Source: Cellvibrio sp. PSBB023
Lineage (GTDB): Bacteria; Pseudomonadota; Gammaproteobacteria; Pseudomonadales; Cellvibrionaceae
DNA: 64,000 nt
NCBI RefSeq assembly: GCF_002007605.1
Contig: NZ_CP019799.1
Location: forward strand, 3,326,001-3,390,000
Direction of reading: 5' to 3'
Shown here: positions 37,970-47,321 of the stretch, one piece after another
Position numbering within the stretch: position 1 is the stretch's first letter
Layout: the number at the start of each line of letters is the position of its first letter
Translations under genes and position numbers: made by a program
The notes under the pieces: generated by a model
The model's database searches: none
What the model saw: the letters and a program-made list of their open reading frames with translations, nothing else
Told to the model about the DNA's origin: nothing

Positions 37970-39322
37970 CTATTTTCCATCATAAATTGTTGCCAAACCA
38001 AATTTTGATTGGCTCAAATAACTGGCAATCGATTCCTGTTCTGTATCCAATAATTCTTGTGCAATACCTATATATTCTTTTTCAAGAAATTGTTTAGCCG
38101 CAGCTAATTCATTGATGCGATTACTTGATAGAGAATATTTTTGAAGATTGGAAATTATGGTGATTTTTTCAGCTATTTCATTTAGCTGTTTATTATTTCG
38201 TGTTTCGGGGCGGAGGAAAATTTTACTCATTAATAAATCTTCAGTTGGATTGGGCGTAATACTTGAAATCGCTTCTTTTTGTTTTGAAAGCAATGTCGAA
38301 TAATAGTCAATAGCCTCTTGGTAGGCTTTTAATGCAGCTTCAGACTGACCAAGCTGTCGAAGAGTAAAGGCCACTAACAAATTAGATTCTGCGACGGAAA
38401 TATCATTCTCATTTTTTTCGCGCAAAAGATTAAACGCATTCAAAGCGCCAATAAAATCTTCTTGGTGCAAAGCCGCCATTCCCAACCCAAGTAAAGCCCG
38501 GTTTATATAATCGCTATTGAGTGAGATATTACGAAAACTTTCTCTTGCATCCCGATAAAATCCAAATTGAAGTTGTGAGAAACCTAACACCGTATACAAC
38601 CGATAATACAGCTCATCGCGCTCTGAACCACTTGCTTTTAATGCACGTTGGATAGCCAGATGTGCATCTGTCCACCAATCCTGGCGGATATTCGCAGTAG
38701 CAAGATTTAATTGTGCCAAACGATAGTGAATTGATTCAGGTTTAATTTTTTCATAGTAAACCATGGCTTCACGATGCTTTTTCTGTTGCTGTAGTGCAGA
38801 ACCAATTAACAAATTAGCCTCGGCAGCATCGTCCTTGGTAAGGTTTTCGATAACCCCAGAATCTTTAAACATTGTGATTACATTGGACCACTGGCCTTGA
38901 TCTGCATGATATTTGGCAAGTTCAAAAGTGATGCGTGCTTCACTAAATGTGGCACCTTGATTTTTTGCTGTTTTTAGCAAAGTTTCAGCAATTGCGATGT
39001 TGTGAAGTGACAAAGCCAGGGCGGATATTTTCTGTATTTGCGGCAAATGTATTTGCTGGGTAATTGCTGGCATATTGCTCAGGATTGTCGCAATTGCAGT
39101 TATAGAATCCTTTGATTTTATTGCAGCTTCAGATATTTTTATGATTTCTTCGAGATCTGTTATCGACGAACCTATTTTTGGGTTATTCAGAAGATCTTGG
39201 TAAGCAGCGGCAGTTGCCGTAGAAAATCGTGTATCACTAGATGGTGATGGCAAATCACTGCTATAAGAAGACTGGGCGAAAAATAGTATGAGTAGCAACA
39301 ACTGCTTATACTTGACAGTCAT
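37970..39322 (-). CDS. Exported TPR protein
   Basis: Periplasmic protein of about 450 residues with a signal peptide (MTVKYKQLLLLILFFAQSSYSS) if it starts at the ATG at 39322; the frame is open to 39373. TPR-like units fill residues about 100-350, for example SEARITFELAKYHADQGQWS, DAAEANLLIGSALQQQKKHREA and NRALLGLGMAALHQEDFIGA. It is the first gene of the four-gene TPR set; its stop overlaps possible starts of the large TPR lipoprotein. No catalytic motif is seen. It likely takes part in the same envelope complex. Confidence 0.7.
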   Translation of the reverse strand: MTVKYKQLLLLILFFAQSSYSSDLPSPSSDTRFSTATAAAYQDLLNNPKIGSSITDLEEIIKISEAAIKSKDSITAIATILSNMPAITQQIHLPQIQKISALALSLHNIAIAETLLKTAKNQGATFSEARITFELAKYHADQGQWSNVITMFKDSGVIENLTKDDAAEANLLIGSALQQQKKHREAMVYYEKIKPESIHYRLAQLNLATANIRQDWWTDAHLAIQRALKASGSERDELYYRLYTVLGFSQLQFGFYRDARESFRNISLNSDYINRALLGLGMAALHQEDFIGALNAFNLLREKNENDISVAESNLLVAFTLRQLGQSEAALKAYQEAIDYYSTLLSKQKEAISSITPNPTEDLLMSKIFLRPETRNNKQLNEIAEKITIISNLQKYSLSSNRINELAAAKQFLEKEYIGIAQELLDTEQESIASYLSQSKFGLATIYDGK

Positions 39323-39419
39323 CGTTAATACAATAGTTAGAAAATATTGGGCAATTTTATAAAAAGCAGTCATTGGTGATCACAAATGGTGGTGATATTA
39401 AGCAAATATAAGCTGGGAT

Positions 39420-40583
39420 TTAATTTTTATTAATTAAATCACGGACCACACGCATAGCTTCATCAGCCATCCGAGCCAACAAGCGCTGTAGAACCTGCCG
39501 CATAAAGGCTTGTGTCAGCTCCTTTGCTGTTTTAGCCAAGCGCATTCCCAGCGCTTGCATAATCTTGCGCATTAAGCACACTACCCACTCACCAGCAGCA
39601 ACAGACAAGCCTATGCCCTTGCGTAGGAGCCAGGCAATTTTATCGGCAAGGGTTAATGCACCTATGAACGGAGATTGTAACGAGATAATTGCTTCTCCAA
39701 CAAATTTGCGCAGCACCAGCATAAGGCCCGCGTTAATCCATTCCCAGGTTTTGGCGCTCATTGGATTGACTGATTTTTCTGACTTCAGCCAACGTTCTAC
39801 CGAGCGGTCATCGATATCCTTTTTAGCAATAACTCCCAAGCTCTCCCAGCTGTTAGTGCTTATGGAGTTGATATAGTTTTGCATTTTATGTGCGGCAAGT
39901 GAAATCAGGGAGCTACTAGGTAATTGATAACCGATATCCCAAAATGGTGGGTGCGCAAACGGGAATACCGGGATCATAGGGACTACATCAGTAGCGTGGT
40001 AGACGCGGTAAATATTGTGGGCTTTTATTTTAGTAGTAAGTCGGTCAGCAAAGAACTCCAAACCGGCTTTAGGCGCGGCTATGGTATAGAGTTTTACATT
40101 GCGACCTTTTGAACTGACCCAGTCGGCGGCGAGTGTAGCAATGGCACCACCCAGACTATGACCAATGCAATGAACTGTACCTTGGGCATCCTGGTGATTA
40201 GCCAAAAATTCTTCGATGCTGCTTTTCATGCTGCAAAAAATAGAATTAAACCCGATATGCACAGGTAATCCGGTCTGCGACCTTGCTACACCAATACGCG
40301 CATTACTAATCCAATCCGCACCTATATTGGCAGTGGTGGAACCGCGGAAGATTAAGAAGATATCCTTTTCATAATCTTTTCCGCCACGCACACACATTCC
40401 AAAACCGTCTTTGGTGTTGATAAGACGGGAACCGACTTCGGCTTTTAAATGTTTTGCGTCAGCCGATTTCTGAGAGAATTCGGGACGATTGAGAAAACCT
40501 CGAATTAAAAAAGTAGCTCCGGTTTGTACTTGATAAATATCTTTCGCCAATAAAGAGACGCTTTGTGGTGATAAAAGGCTCAT
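39420..40583 (-). CDS. Class-3 lipase, probable T6SS effector
   Basis: Alpha/beta hydrolase of 387 residues of the lipase class 3 family. The oxyanion strand reads FLIFRGST near 76-83, the nucleophile elbow is GHSLGG with Ser143, and Asp199 (HATDVVP) and His211 (FAHPPFW) are candidates for the triad. After about residue 270 there is a long amphipathic, hydrophobic helical region (KFVGEAIISLQSP to RVVRDLINKN) that could insert into membranes. There is no signal peptide. It lies just downstream of clpV and overlaps the DUF6795 gene by one base (TAATG), so an effector-antidote pair delivered by this T6SS is likely, though not shown. Confidence 0.78.
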   Translation of the reverse strand: MSLLSPQSVSLLAKDIYQVQTGATFLIRGFLNRPEFSQKSADAKHLKAEVGSRLINTKDGFGMCVRGGKDYEKDIFLIFRGSTTANIGADWISNARIGVARSQTGLPVHIGFNSIFCSMKSSIEEFLANHQDAQGTVHCIGHSLGGAIATLAADWVSSKGRNVKLYTIAAPKAGLEFFADRLTTKIKAHNIYRVYHATDVVPMIPVFPFAHPPFWDIGYQLPSSSLISLAAHKMQNYINSISTNSWESLGVIAKKDIDDRSVERWLKSEKSVNPMSAKTWEWINAGLMLVLRKFVGEAIISLQSPFIGALTLADKIAWLLRKGIGLSVAAGEWVVCLMRKIMQALGMRLAKTAKELTQAFMRQVLQRLLARMADEAMRVVRDLINKN

Positions 40584-41107
40584 TATTTATTCCCTTTTTT
40601 ATCAATTAAATCCCATTTACAAGAGGTTATAAATAAGCCCTCTTTGTCATTTAAAGAAACTGGCTCATCGGTTAATTCACAGCGAAAATTTTTTGGTATG
40701 CCACCAAGCTCTCCATATTCAACAATATTGCCCCTTGCTCGTCCCCATATCGGAATTTCTTGATCGTCATAATATACCCATATTTCTTGCAGTATATTAA
40801 ACTCTCCCAAGAGTGGAATCCGAACCTTATCTGTTTTTATAGGTAAACTAAATTCTCCATTTTCGTTTGCATAATATGTTTCTTTCTCACCAACGTCGTC
40901 TTTCCATATTACATGACGCACAATTTTTGCTTTGGCAGCTGGCTTTCCTTGGTAAGTCAACTTGCCTTGCATCGGGGAGAATAAAACAACTTCTGTTCCA
41001 AAAAGAGACATAGCAACTCCGCTTATCGAATAAAATAAAGAAAAAACTATAAACAAATAAATGACTATGCTTCTCTTAAAATAAAAAAATTTACTGGTGT
41101 TTAACAT
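40583..41107 (-). CDS. DUF6795 protein, probable lipase immunity
   Basis: A 174-residue protein with one N-terminal membrane segment or signal (about residues 13-32, RSIVIYLFIVFSLFYSISG) and a C-terminal DUF6795-type beta domain (SPMQGKLTYQGKPAAKA, KIVRHVIWKDD, PIKTDKVRIPLLGEF). The start ATG at 41107 has AGGAAA upstream. Periplasmic placement and one-base overlap with the lipase gene fit an immunity protein protecting against a periplasm-acting lipase. That role is inferred; the domain call is from motif memory. Confidence 0.68.
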   Translation of the reverse strand: MLNTSKFFYFKRSIVIYLFIVFSLFYSISGVAMSLFGTEVVLFSPMQGKLTYQGKPAAKAKIVRHVIWKDDVGEKETYYANENGEFSLPIKTDKVRIPLLGEFNILQEIWVYYDDQEIPIWGRARGNIVEYGELGGIPKNFRCELTDEPVSLNDKEGLFITSCKWDLIDKKGNK

Positions 41108-41126
41108 TTATTTTCCTGATTGTAAG

Positions 41127-41172
41127 AACCATAATCACGCCGTCAGCAGAAATAGCTGACGGTGTTATGGTT
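41127..41172. other. Intercistronic hairpin after clpV
   Basis: AACCATAA...CCGTCAGC pairs with GCTGACGG...TTATGGTT around a short loop, immediately past the clpV stop. There is no T-run on the minus strand, so it looks like an mRNA-stabilising or attenuating hairpin rather than a full terminator. Confidence 0.6.
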
Positions 41173-43844
41173 TATAAAATCTTGTAATTAAATTGACCTT
41201 CCTCGGTGACACCCACATGAATGCTATTAATAATTTCACCGTTAGCCATTTTTCCGAGGCACTCAGCGGCCAACGCAGGTAATAAGGTGCGGGTGAGAAT
41301 ATTTTCAATATTACGTGCCCCTGTATCGACTTCCTGACTACGTGCAAGTATGTGTAATAGAACATCTTCGTCGTAACTGAAAGCCGCGTTGTAATGATCT
41401 TTAACACGCTTCTCTATTCGCTTCATGTTGATCACACAAATCTTCATCAGGTCATCATCACCGAGTGGGTAGTAAGGAATGACGGTCGTGCGCCCAAGGA
41501 AGGCGGGTTTGAAATAGCGCAGCAGCTGCGGGCGGAAGTTATCCAATAACACTTCTGGATCCGGGCGCTCCTCCTGCGCGGCACACATTGCGCGAATATG
41601 TTCTTCACCCGCGTTTGAGGTCATGATGATGACGGTGTTGCGAAAATCGATATCGCGCCCTTCTCCATCTTTGATAGTACCTTTATCAAAAAGATTATAA
41701 AAAATATCCTGTACGCCTGGATGGGCTTTTTCCATTTCATCTAGCAATACAACACTGTAAGGTTTGCGTCTAACCGCTTCAGTTAATACGCCACCTTCGC
41801 CGTAGCCGACATAACCAGGTGGTGATCCTAAGAGCATAGAAACTTTATGTTCTTCTTTAAACTCGGACATATTGATGACGGTGATATTTTGTTCGCCACC
41901 GTATAGAATATCTGTCAATGCCAATGCGGTTTCCGTTTTACCTACACCACTTGAGCCAACCATAAAAAATACGCCGATTGGCTTACGTGGATCAGTTAAA
42001 CCGGCACGCGAGGTGCGAATACTTTGTGCAATCGCTTCCAAGGCGTGAGGCTGGCCGATGACTCGTTCGCCCAGTGCAGTCTGTAATTCCAAAATTGCTT
42101 TTATCTCATTGGACACCATTTTACCCACGGGTATGCCGGTCCAGTTAGCAACAACTTCAGCGATAGCCTGACTATCTACATTTACTTTAATAAGTGGTGT
42201 TTCGCCTTGCAGTGCAGCAAGTTCTTCGCGCAAAGCATCTAATTGTTTACGCAATGCGAATAATTCGGTTTCATTCAGAATAGGTTTGACCGCATCTTTG
42301 TTATCTCTGCGTGCATGAAAATTATCTTCTATTTTATTTTGCAAATCTCGAATAGCATTTACTTTTTCCAACTCTAAATGCCATTGGGCTTCCTGGTCAT
42401 GCAATTGCATTTGTAATTGTTGTTTTTCTCCCTCTAATTGCGACAGGTGTTCAGCATAGTTCCCATGTGACGCATTCTCACGACCAAGAGAATCTATTGT
42501 TGCTGTGCACTGGATAATTTGACGGCGCGTGTCTTCAATAGCAGCAGGTGTTGAACTTTGGCTAAGTGCAACACGCGCACAGGCCGTATCCAGTAAACTG
42601 ACGGATTTATCAGGTAGTTGGCGTGCGGTGATATACCTGCTGGAAAGACGTACTGAATCGACAATCGCTTCGTCCAGAATTCTTACACCATGGTGATTTT
42701 GTAGCATTTCAGAAATAGCCCGCATCATATTGATAGCCTTTTCTTCGTCTGGCTCCTCAATTTTGACTACCTGAAAACGGCGAGTCAGGGCTGGGTCCCG
42801 CTCAAAGTATTTTTTATACTCAGCCCATGTAGTTGCAGCGATAGTTCGCAGCTCACCCCTTGCCAGTGCGGGCTTGAGAAGATTAGCTGCATCGCCCTGA
42901 CCCTCTTTCCCACCCGCACCGATCAATGTATGTGCTTCATCAATAAACATAATGATAGGTTCAGGGGATGCTTTCACTTCAGCAATGACAGATTTTAAAC
43001 GGTTTTCAAATTCACCTTTTACACTTGCACCTGCTTGTAATAGGCCTAGATCCAGGCTGCGAATAGTGACATTTTTTAATTGCTCTGGAACATCACCTGA
43101 TGCAATACGTAAAGCAAAACCTTCTACAACAGCCGTTTTACCTACTCCCGCTTCGCCGGTAAGAATTGGATTGTTTTGGCGACGACGAATAAGGATATCA
43201 ATAATTTGCCGAACCTCTTCATCACGTCCCAGCACAGCATCAATCTTGCCATTTTTAGCAGCCTCAGTCAGATTGACTGTAAATTTATCAAGTGAGGGCG
43301 TTTTACTCGGTGTAGAAAATGTTGAATTTTCCTCATGTATGCTATCTGCCTTTCCTGTCTCTTTTGATTCACCCGTCGTACCGATAATGCCACGTACAAC
43401 ATCGCGCAATGATTCAGGCATGATCTTTTTTAATTCGCCATTGGCTGCTTCCGTTGTGCGGCGCAGTCCCTCATCTAACAATAAAGCGGCAAGAATATGT
43501 GCTGAAGTAATTTTATTGTGGCCATACTCTACGGATGCCAGTATCCAGGCATTTTTTGCCAAATCCACGATAGCCGGAGAAAGTGCTGGAGCTCGTGAAT
43601 TACCCGTTTTAATATGATCCAATTCACGGTTGAGGTGGCGAACAAGGTTTTCTATATTGATATCAAACTTTTCTAAAACCAATAAAATGTCGCTGTTGGA
43701 GATTTCCAATAATTTAAGTAGCCAGTGCTCTATTTCTACATTGTAATGCGTTCTGGATAAACATAACCCTGCTGCACCTTCGAGTGCATTACGACAAGGC
43801 TCATTGAGTTTTACTACTAGGGATTTTAAATCGATATTAATCAT
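41172..43844 (-). CDS. clpV: ClpV sheath-recycling ATPase (TssH)
   Basis: AAA+ ATPase that disassembles contracted TssBC sheaths. The 890-residue protein has the N-terminal double Clp repeat (LCLSRTHYNVEIEHWLLKLL near 27-46), a first Walker A GEAGVGKT near 226 with Walker B IIMFIDEAHTL, a coiled middle domain (about 410-530) and a second Walker A GSSGVGKT near 626 followed by VVLLDEMEKAHP. Length matches ClpV rather than ClpB in its N-terminus. It follows tssG by 40 bases and closes the conserved structural run of the minus-strand arm. Confidence 0.95.
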   Translation of the reverse strand: MINIDLKSLVVKLNEPCRNALEGAAGLCLSRTHYNVEIEHWLLKLLEISNSDILLVLEKFDINIENLVRHLNRELDHIKTGNSRAPALSPAIVDLAKNAWILASVEYGHNKITSAHILAALLLDEGLRRTTEAANGELKKIMPESLRDVVRGIIGTTGESKETGKADSIHEENSTFSTPSKTPSLDKFTVNLTEAAKNGKIDAVLGRDEEVRQIIDILIRRRQNNPILTGEAGVGKTAVVEGFALRIASGDVPEQLKNVTIRSLDLGLLQAGASVKGEFENRLKSVIAEVKASPEPIIMFIDEAHTLIGAGGKEGQGDAANLLKPALARGELRTIAATTWAEYKKYFERDPALTRRFQVVKIEEPDEEKAINMMRAISEMLQNHHGVRILDEAIVDSVRLSSRYITARQLPDKSVSLLDTACARVALSQSSTPAAIEDTRRQIIQCTATIDSLGRENASHGNYAEHLSQLEGEKQQLQMQLHDQEAQWHLELEKVNAIRDLQNKIEDNFHARRDNKDAVKPILNETELFALRKQLDALREELAALQGETPLIKVNVDSQAIAEVVANWTGIPVGKMVSNEIKAILELQTALGERVIGQPHALEAIAQSIRTSRAGLTDPRKPIGVFFMVGSSGVGKTETALALTDILYGGEQNITVINMSEFKEEHKVSMLLGSPPGYVGYGEGGVLTEAVRRKPYSVVLLDEMEKAHPGVQDIFYNLFDKGTIKDGEGRDIDFRNTVIIMTSNAGEEHIRAMCAAQEERPDPEVLLDNFRPQLLRYFKPAFLGRTTVIPYYPLGDDDLMKICVINMKRIEKRVKDHYNAAFSYDEDVLLHILARSQEVDTGARNIENILTRTLLPALAAECLGKMANGEIINSIHVGVTEEGQFNYKIL

Positions 43845-43884
43845 GGTTCTATCCTTAAAAACTATTAAAATTTAATCTAAATAA

Positions 43885-45015
43885 TTAAGCTGAACGCTTT
43901 GCGGAAACAGTAATTTTGTGTGTTTCGTTATTATCAATAACTTTATTTTTCTCACTGGTTGATAACCAGGTATTCCAACCTAGAATAAGAGGAGATTCTT
44001 TAGTGAATTTGATTTTGTTGGGAAGATCTGCTCGCTTAACTTCAATAGTAAACTCATAATCATGTTCCAGACCCAAGTACATTTGCACCATGTCGTGCAT
44101 GGCAGCAAGCGCCGTTGTCCCCGGTGCGAAACGGTAAAATTGTTCTTTATTTAAAGGGCCAATTAATATCTTTATTTTTCCTTGGCCGATCCAACCTCTA
44201 CCTCCCAGCATAGCTGATTGTGCCAATGCGGCATTTTGCCCTTTTGGTTCAAGCTTGGATGCAATGCGGGTACGAATATCCGGGAGAAGATCTTGCCATT
44301 GACCCACAAATTCCTGAATTTTAATTGGCAGATTAAAATAATCCGCCAATATTTGTTTAAGCCCTGCTGAGGTTCTTATTTTTTGTGTTAACAATCCACT
44401 ATAAAACAAAAGTGATTCATCTCGTATTTTCTGCCTGTTCATAACGCCTGCTGTACCTAATCCAATCATAGATAGCAGTGCTTGTGTTGCTGTTGATTGA
44501 CTTTTTTTACTATGGCTATTTAATTTTCTGCGTTCATATTCGATAGGTAATGAATATTTTGTACCCGCCTGATAAAAAAGCGATAGCGTCCTATGATTGA
44601 ACATATCAAGAAATTGAATCAGTGATTCATCTTTTTGTTTCAAGCGTTGCAATATGAGTTCTGTATAGTGGTAGGGCAATACCCCCATGCTTCCAGCCAA
44701 ACTCAAAAAATTAACTTGCATCTCCCAAGGATTTTTTGAAGTTTCATGCTCTGTCCGCGTGATAGAAAAAATCTCATTCTTTGGAAAACTCAATGAGGTA
44801 CGCGTTTTGAAACGTAAAACCTCTGTAGAGGGCGGCACAAATAGTCCGATAGGGTTACACGTAGCTACTGTAGAATTACTAGAAATAGCCGATGAGCCGT
44901 CAAAAAGCACAGCACGCTCCAACAAGCGCACCGCTTGAAAAAAGCGGTATTCATGCGGTTTTTTTAATAAAAGCTCAGTTATAACAGCGTTTTTTCGCCG
45001 GCTCTGGGGGGACAT
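43885..45015 (-). CDS. tssG: TssG baseplate wedge protein
   Basis: Component of the T6SS baseplate wedge with TssE, TssF and TssK. The 376-residue protein shows the TssG/VasB pattern: PHEYRFFQAVRLLER near residue 20, SLAGSMGVLPYHYTELIL near 105, IRTSAGLKQILADYF near 215, LGGRGWIGQGKIKI near 270. It overlaps the 3' end of tssF by 37 bases; AGGA lies ten bases before its ATG. No membrane segment. Confidence 0.93.
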   Translation of the reverse strand: MSPQSRRKNAVITELLLKKPHEYRFFQAVRLLERAVLFDGSSAISSNSTVATCNPIGLFVPPSTEVLRFKTRTSLSFPKNEIFSITRTEHETSKNPWEMQVNFLSLAGSMGVLPYHYTELILQRLKQKDESLIQFLDMFNHRTLSLFYQAGTKYSLPIEYERRKLNSHSKKSQSTATQALLSMIGLGTAGVMNRQKIRDESLLFYSGLLTQKIRTSAGLKQILADYFNLPIKIQEFVGQWQDLLPDIRTRIASKLEPKGQNAALAQSAMLGGRGWIGQGKIKILIGPLNKEQFYRFAPGTTALAAMHDMVQMYLGLEHDYEFTIEVKRADLPNKIKFTKESPLILGWNTWLSTSEKNKVIDNNETHKITVSAKRSA

Positions 45016-46814
45016 TTTTTTAGATATCCTTCTTTATTTTTACGTTTAACCAATAACCGTGTGAACGAATTAATGGAACAATAGAGTCCAAAGAAATGCT
45101 CTAGAACGGTGGCAAATAAAAAACTACTACTACCGGTAAAATTCGCATCATCAATTTCAATTTCAATTTCAGTACCACGGCACAGCGTTGTCCTACCATC
45201 AATATTCAGGGGGGCATTTACATTCCTTGCCTTTAATGACTGAATAGAATCAATCAGTGCTCTTGTTGCGGAAGAGTCTTTAAAATTATACAGGCGAAGA
45301 ATTTCCTTTAACGCTTCTGTAGCATTATGTGATCCAGTAATGGATAAATAATTCAGATTTAAATGAGACAATAGCCGCCAGCGAGCACCATCCCTTAGTG
45401 GGGGACGAATAGCCGCTGTAGGTTGCGAAAGGCAACGAATTTTTTCACAGGGCGGGGCCGCGTTAACGCATTGCAGTTTTGGCTGATCAAGATTAAACGG
45501 TAACTTTGCAGGCAAATCACGGTTACTACAGGTTGCCTCAATCAGTAATGTGCGGTCTTCGGGTAGATTTGGATTGAAGTTTAAATCAACCAAGCTGAGA
45601 AATAAGTCGGTCCCTTCATCCCGCTGCGAATAGCCAAGTTTTGCGTGCCTACGCGCCGCGAACCAAAATGACTGCGTTTTTAGATCGAGGTGCTCATGTT
45701 TCAGCCCATAAAAGGGTAAGAATGTTTCTTGTATGCCTGCAGCACTGCTTGCGACAACATTATCGATAGAATAGATTTCATAACCTTTTGGTCGACGCGC
45801 ATCTGGAATAATTTGGTATTCAAGCTCGGTGTGTTCAATTTTGATAGGGTCTGCTTTGTGACTAAATAAATTCACAATAGGAGTACAACCAAGGGAAAAT
45901 GTATTTTTATTTACATTGTGCTCAAGCTCTACTTCTGATCGATTTAAATAAAAATACAGATTTAGCTCTGTGGTCGCTCGGGCAGGGATATGATTAGCAA
46001 TTCCTTCAATATCAATAAACATGAATTTTTCCGGGAAAATGAAAAATTCATTTAGTAGACGATAACCTGAAAAAGAAGATGCAGGATAAGGCAGCAAACT
46101 TTGTGTATCACAAAATCCTACAGCTTTGATGGCATTTTTTCCTATAAAAATAGGATTAGTATCACTCTCTGAAGTAGCTATCACCAATTGTTGGCATTCA
46201 TTTAGGATCATCTCATACAGAGGATGAATATGTTGAGGCTGGCCTTTTAAATAAAAACGTAATCGATTTGGGCGTAATTTATGGATATTAATCGCATCAT
46301 TAAAAGTTTGGAGGCGCAGACGTAAAACTCCCCCTGCACCGCGAACCGCATTTGCACCAGGTGTTGCAAAGGGTCGACCAACTAAACTTGCGTCTGTCAC
46401 CGACAAGGGCAGAAGCTCAGTATCATATACCGTGGTGAAACGACAATTTTCGCCTTGAAACTGCTCCGTTTCTAATACTGTCTGTGCTGGTAATGTATAA
46501 CTCGCTTGCAACTGATCCTGGTTTGGCACCAACTGTACTATTGCCATGGATGGGATTGGCCGCTGATAGTGTGGGAACAAAGTAGCAAGCAATGCGTCGC
46601 TGATTTCAGGAAAATCATCATCCAATTTATGTTGAATTCGCGCATTTAAATACGCAAAACTTTCAATGAGGCGCGAAACATGAGGGTCTTCAATTGTATC
46701 GGTACTAATCCCTAAACGGCCTGCAATTTTTGGATGTTCTTTTGCAAATTCGGCACCCATTTGCCGAATATAGGCAAGCTCCTTCTCATAGTAAGGAAGT
46801 AATTCATCAGCCAT
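44979..46814 (-). CDS. tssF: TssF baseplate protein
   Basis: Largest wedge subunit of the T6SS baseplate, 611 residues. The N-terminus MADELLPYYEKELAYIRQMG, the HPKIAGRLGIS motif near 23-33, the VSRLIESFAYLNARIQHKLD block near 45-64 and the closing PPRAGEKTLL are all typical of TssF/VasA. The start overlaps the tssE stop by eight bases. Its C-terminus is overlapped by tssG, so all wedge genes are translationally linked. Confidence 0.95.
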   Translation of the reverse strand: MADELLPYYEKELAYIRQMGAEFAKEHPKIAGRLGISTDTIEDPHVSRLIESFAYLNARIQHKLDDDFPEISDALLATLFPHYQRPIPSMAIVQLVPNQDQLQASYTLPAQTVLETEQFQGENCRFTTVYDTELLPLSVTDASLVGRPFATPGANAVRGAGGVLRLRLQTFNDAINIHKLRPNRLRFYLKGQPQHIHPLYEMILNECQQLVIATSESDTNPIFIGKNAIKAVGFCDTQSLLPYPASSFSGYRLLNEFFIFPEKFMFIDIEGIANHIPARATTELNLYFYLNRSEVELEHNVNKNTFSLGCTPIVNLFSHKADPIKIEHTELEYQIIPDARRPKGYEIYSIDNVVASSAAGIQETFLPFYGLKHEHLDLKTQSFWFAARRHAKLGYSQRDEGTDLFLSLVDLNFNPNLPEDRTLLIEATCSNRDLPAKLPFNLDQPKLQCVNAAPPCEKIRCLSQPTAAIRPPLRDGARWRLLSHLNLNYLSITGSHNATEALKEILRLYNFKDSSATRALIDSIQSLKARNVNAPLNIDGRTTLCRGTEIEIEIDDANFTGSSSFLFATVLEHFFGLYCSINSFTRLLVKRKNKEGYLKKCPPRAGEKTLL

Positions 46815-47301
46815 GTTTTGATTCTTCTACTTTTACGGTTCTAAATACCGGGTCCAAAACAGAATCGAATACAATCACTTCTGGTGCTGGATCAGCATGA
46901 AGTGTTGCATCAATACGAAATTTAAGCGTTCGATCAGTAGTGTCTTTATTGTCAATATGAATGACTTTTACCGATTTAAAACGCGGTTCAAAACGGCGTA
47001 AGGTTTTTTCAAGGTTTTTTGTGAAAATCTTTTTCTTTTCTGTATCTGCAATATTGACCGTAGCCAAATCAGGTAACCCGTAATTAAGTAGCGAAAACTC
47101 CACTTCTTTCAAGTCCTCCGGGGGTGACTGCATTCTAAATCGAGTGTTTAGCAGATTTTCCAGATCGCGTTTAACGCTATTGCGGAGCTCTCGTAAATAC
47201 TGGGTTCGGCTTTTATCTTGCTCAATATTGAGGTGAGGTTCGTCATCGATCAACCGATCCAAAATGGATGGGCGCAACTCCTGTTTCTTTCCAATCCGCA
47301 T
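46807..47301 (-). CDS. tssE: TssE baseplate protein (gp25-like)
   Basis: Small baseplate protein of the GPW/gp25 family that starts sheath polymerisation. The 164 residues show the pattern RPSILDRLIDDEP at 9-21, LRELRNSVKRDLENLLNTR near 40-58, LLNYGLPDLA near 72, then an IxxFEPR-like segment (TLRRFEPRFKSVKV). Located between the second tssC and tssF, as usual. Confidence 0.93.
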   Translation of the reverse strand: MRIGKKQELRPSILDRLIDDEPHLNIEQDKSRTQYLRELRNSVKRDLENLLNTRFRMQSPPEDLKEVEFSLLNYGLPDLATVNIADTEKKKIFTKNLEKTLRRFEPRFKSVKVIHIDNKDTTDRTLKFRIDATLHADPAPEVIVFDSVLDPVFRTVKVEESKHG

Positions 47302-47321
47302 AGTCGAGCTACTCCCTGTCT

